From NCBI GenBank assembly GCA_003518745.1, contig DOYB01000025.1, forward strand, positions 1 to 8,356: a stretch of DNA of 8,356 bases, written 5' to 3'. Below the pieces are notes generated by a model that was not told the DNA's origin, did no database searches, and was given only the letters and a program-made list of their open reading frames with translations. The translations under genes and the position numbers were made by a program. This DNA comes from Selenomonas sp. GTDB lineage: Bacteria > Bacillota > Negativicutes > Selenomonadales > Selenomonadaceae. Below, piece after piece: positions 6,595 to 8,356 of the stretch (positions are counted from its first letter, which is position 1; each line of letters begins with the position of its first letter).

Positions 6595-8136
6595 TCATGG
6601 CGCAGAATACGTTACAAGATATTTTATATTCATGCCATTGTCGGGACGCGATACGACTACCTTGGGTAATTTCGAAATCTGTCCATGCCGATACAACGTA
6701 ACCGCCATTCTCATTCCAAAATCCTCAGAATGCGGCCAATTACCCTCCCTGTTCCCCATCGGAACTCTTATTTCCACATGCTCCTTATCCTGATTAGAAG
6801 TTATCTGCTCCATTATATCCCGATCCACGGCAATGCACGTCTCAGATGCCAGACTCTCATAATTGGAATCCGCCAGTGGATACCCCGCGTCAACGGTTCT
6901 GCACAATACACAGAATGATAACAGCAGCATCACAAAGTATCCGCCGTTCCACCTAGCCATAATATATGCCGCGGCTCCCATAGACACCAACAGGAGAAAG
7001 AAGAAAAGCCCCAATGGTACACCGGGCTCAACAATGTATGCTGCTCCGGCCTTCGACGAAACAGCCACTACATAGACAAGCCAGACTATGACCGAAGCCA
7101 TACAACGACACATCATGCCAAAGTAAACATCATCAGTTGCGCTGCTTGATGACTTGCGCTTCAGTATAGCCGCGCCCCCCACGAAAAGGACAAACGCTGT
7201 CAGAAAAATCAAGAGTCCCTTGCTGTTTGTATGAAAAAAAGCCACCAGCATTGTCACTGTATCCATAAATGAACCCCAGGTCAGCCCCTGGCCGATCTGA
7301 TGTGAACGGCCGCCATTGGCCTCAAACAGCAGGGAAACAAGCCATACTGCGATAATCCAAAACACAGGCCTGTTATCCCTATAAAGCGATGACAGCCGAC
7401 CTTTAACGGACCTCATACAGCAAAACTTGGCCAAAAGCATTGACACCAGCCACGCTATCAAGATTATGCTGATCAATACATTTGAGAAAATAGCAAAATA
7501 AATTGCCAGCAACAGAAAAGGCTTAGAAGCAAACGGGATTCGCAAGAAGTCTCCCGCTTCCAGCTCCAGGCAAATAAAGTACATTACCAAAGATGCATTC
7601 AACAAGCCGGGAATCACGTAGTGATAATAACAGGTCAGGTTGATAGCCTGGAATAAGTAAGGGTTATTTAAGGCCTGGGACTTGAATATCAGGAAATGGA
7701 ACATGAGGAACATGAGGGAAATCACTGCTGTCTTTCCCTCCGACAGTGAAAAGGCCTTCCTTATCAGATGGAAGAATATCCCCATATAGGCCGTAACCGC
7801 GAGAGAAATCACCAATGCTGTCACAAAGGTAACGGCCCGTAAGTAATCTCCAAGAATCGGTGTCACTACATAAGCCGAAATCAGTCCACACAGAGGCATA
7901 AGAGTTTCCGGAAGAACCTTGACCGGGTTCCATGCCCCCCACTTAGGCAGCGCCACGCTCCTCATATCTGAGATATTGAGCCAATCATCCGCATCGTATA
8001 GAACCACCGGATGTACACATGTAAAGAAAATCGTAATACCTATAAAAACAAGAAACAAAAATGCGTACCGTACCCCGAATATACTGCTGAATTTGATACA
8101 CATACTGCTCTTGTCCGTTTCCTGCCCGCCGTTCAT
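6595..8136 (-). CDS. Polytopic membrane protein of unknown function, GT-C-like layout
   Basis: I do not recognise a firm family for this 513-residue protein. It has a short cytoplasmic start, a first membrane segment at about 24-42, then a loop with YDADDW (47-52). About ten further hydrophobic stretches follow, among them roughly 76-96, 99-125, 136-152, 172-190, 204-236, 256-272, 292-322, 345-360, 371-392 and 398-412. A soluble tail of about 100 residues (413-513) contains NWPHSEDFGM (466-475). An acidic motif right after the first helix, many helices and a soluble C-terminus are the pattern of GT-C glycosyltransferases, which use polyprenyl-phosphate sugars outside the membrane. The O-antigen ligase-like neighbour makes a surface-glycan role plausible, but this is inference. 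The start is the ATG at 8136, with GAGG (8144-8147) 7 bases upstream; a TTG at 8142 is too close to that site. A DUF6056-like uncharacterised family is another possibility. Confidence 0.85.
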   Translation of the reverse strand: MNGGQETDKSSMCIKFSSIFGVRYAFLFLVFIGITIFFTCVHPVVLYDADDWLNISDMRSVALPKWGAWNPVKVLPETLMPLCGLISAYVVTPILGDYLRAVTFVTALVISLAVTAYMGIFFHLIRKAFSLSEGKTAVISLMFLMFHFLIFKSQALNNPYLFQAINLTCYYHYVIPGLLNASLVMYFICLELEAGDFLRIPFASKPFLLLAIYFAIFSNVLISIILIAWLVSMLLAKFCCMRSVKGRLSSLYRDNRPVFWIIAVWLVSLLFEANGGRSHQIGQGLTWGSFMDTVTMLVAFFHTNSKGLLIFLTAFVLFVGGAAILKRKSSSSATDDVYFGMMCRCMASVIVWLVYVVAVSSKAGAAYIVEPGVPLGLFFFLLLVSMGAAAYIMARWNGGYFVMLLLSFCVLCRTVDAGYPLADSNYESLASETCIAVDRDIMEQITSNQDKEHVEIRVPMGNREGNWPHSEDFGMRMAVTLYRHGQISKLPKVVVSRPDNGMNIKYLVTYSAP

Positions 8137-8216
8137 TATCAAACCTCATTCCATAAACACATACCCAACGACAGCATCCACTGAGAATAATATGCAGCAA
8201 TCCAATTACCGGCCCA

Positions 8217-8356
8217 TCAGTTACCGTGATGCTGTTTATATCCGGTAACCCTGCCGGCAATCAGCAGCATCCCCACAAGCAGCCAATACTCACGCATGAT
8301 CGGGACCTGATTCATATTCGTATCCGTTATCCCCTCCAGCTGCAATCCCAATGCAA
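8217..8356 (-). CDS. O-antigen ligase-like membrane protein, C-terminal end (cut by window edge)
   Basis: The last 46 codons of a gene entering from the right edge; the stop is TGA at 8217-8219. The visible peptide includes ITDTNMNQVPIMREYWLLVG and then a hydrophobic run ending IAGR, before a short polar tail KQHHGN. A TDTN-NQVPxMR-(F/Y)W segment leading into a final membrane helix is what I associate with the C-terminal end of Wzy/WaaL-type O-antigen ligase family proteins, especially of Negativicutes. These integral membrane enzymes join polyprenyl-linked glycan to lipid A core on the outer face of the inner membrane. The assignment rests on a short tail only, so a related O-antigen polymerase is possible. 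The next gene starts 80 bp downstream. Confidence 0.6.
   Translation of the reverse strand, partial: ALGLQLEGITDTNMNQVPIMREYWLLVGMLLIAGRVTGYKQHHGN

Noticed and set aside
8206..8248. Inverted repeat TTACCGG / CCGGTAA around the ligase-like stop codon as a terminator
   Set aside because: Only 7 bp with a 29-base loop and no U-run after it; a competing 6-bp pairing is also possible. No support for termination.

Overview
The window reads as ordinary chromosomal DNA of moderate GC, with every supported gene on the minus strand. In transcription order, from high to low coordinates, it holds: the 3' end of an O-antigen ligase-like gene (8217-8356), a 513-residue polytopic membrane protein of unknown function (6595-8136), a response regulator with REC, degenerate GGDEF and EAL domains (4719-6443), an aldose 1-epimerase (3593-4717), the transcription-repair coupling factor Mfd (195-3500), and the 5' end of an aldo/keto reductase (1-146). 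The sequence suggests an anaerobic Firmicute that makes lipopolysaccharide, most likely of the Negativicutes (Selenomonas-like). The Mfd, mutarotase and REC-EAL proteins look Firmicute-like, ribosome binding sites are strong and purine-rich, and an O-antigen ligase-type C-terminus fits a cell with an outer membrane. This taxonomic placement is inference.

Region 1 (6595-8356) is the end of a probable surface-glycan locus. The partial ligase-like protein is followed 80 bp later by a membrane protein with a GT-C-like layout: an acidic DADDW motif just after the first membrane segment, many membrane helices and a soluble C-terminal tail. It may be a sugar transferase acting outside the membrane, but no family could be confirmed.

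Region 2 (6444-6594) is a compact intergenic leader packed with structure. It has a 28-bp direct repeat (21 of 28 identical), a central inverted copy that can pair with either direct copy, a 62-nt hairpin of 24 Watson-Crick pairs and a second perfect 9-bp hairpin. A sequence-related palindromic repeat occurs in inverted orientation just upstream of mfd (3513-3557). These look like copies of a dispersed repeat family; a regulatory role in the 5' UTR of the response regulator is possible but untested.

Region 3 (195-6443) carries the c-di-GMP phosphodiesterase response regulator, which stops one base before the mutarotase start, so the two are very probably cotranscribed and translationally coupled. 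Mfd follows after a 92-bp gap holding the palindromic repeat. The aldo/keto reductase begins 48 bp after mfd with no visible terminator between them. The genes do not form one obvious pathway: signalling (c-di-GMP breakdown), sugar metabolism, DNA repair and a redox enzyme are simply co-oriented. No insertion sequence, CRISPR array, tRNA or rRNA was seen, and no clearly novel multi-gene system is present. The repeat-rich leader and the unassigned membrane protein are the parts most worth a second look.
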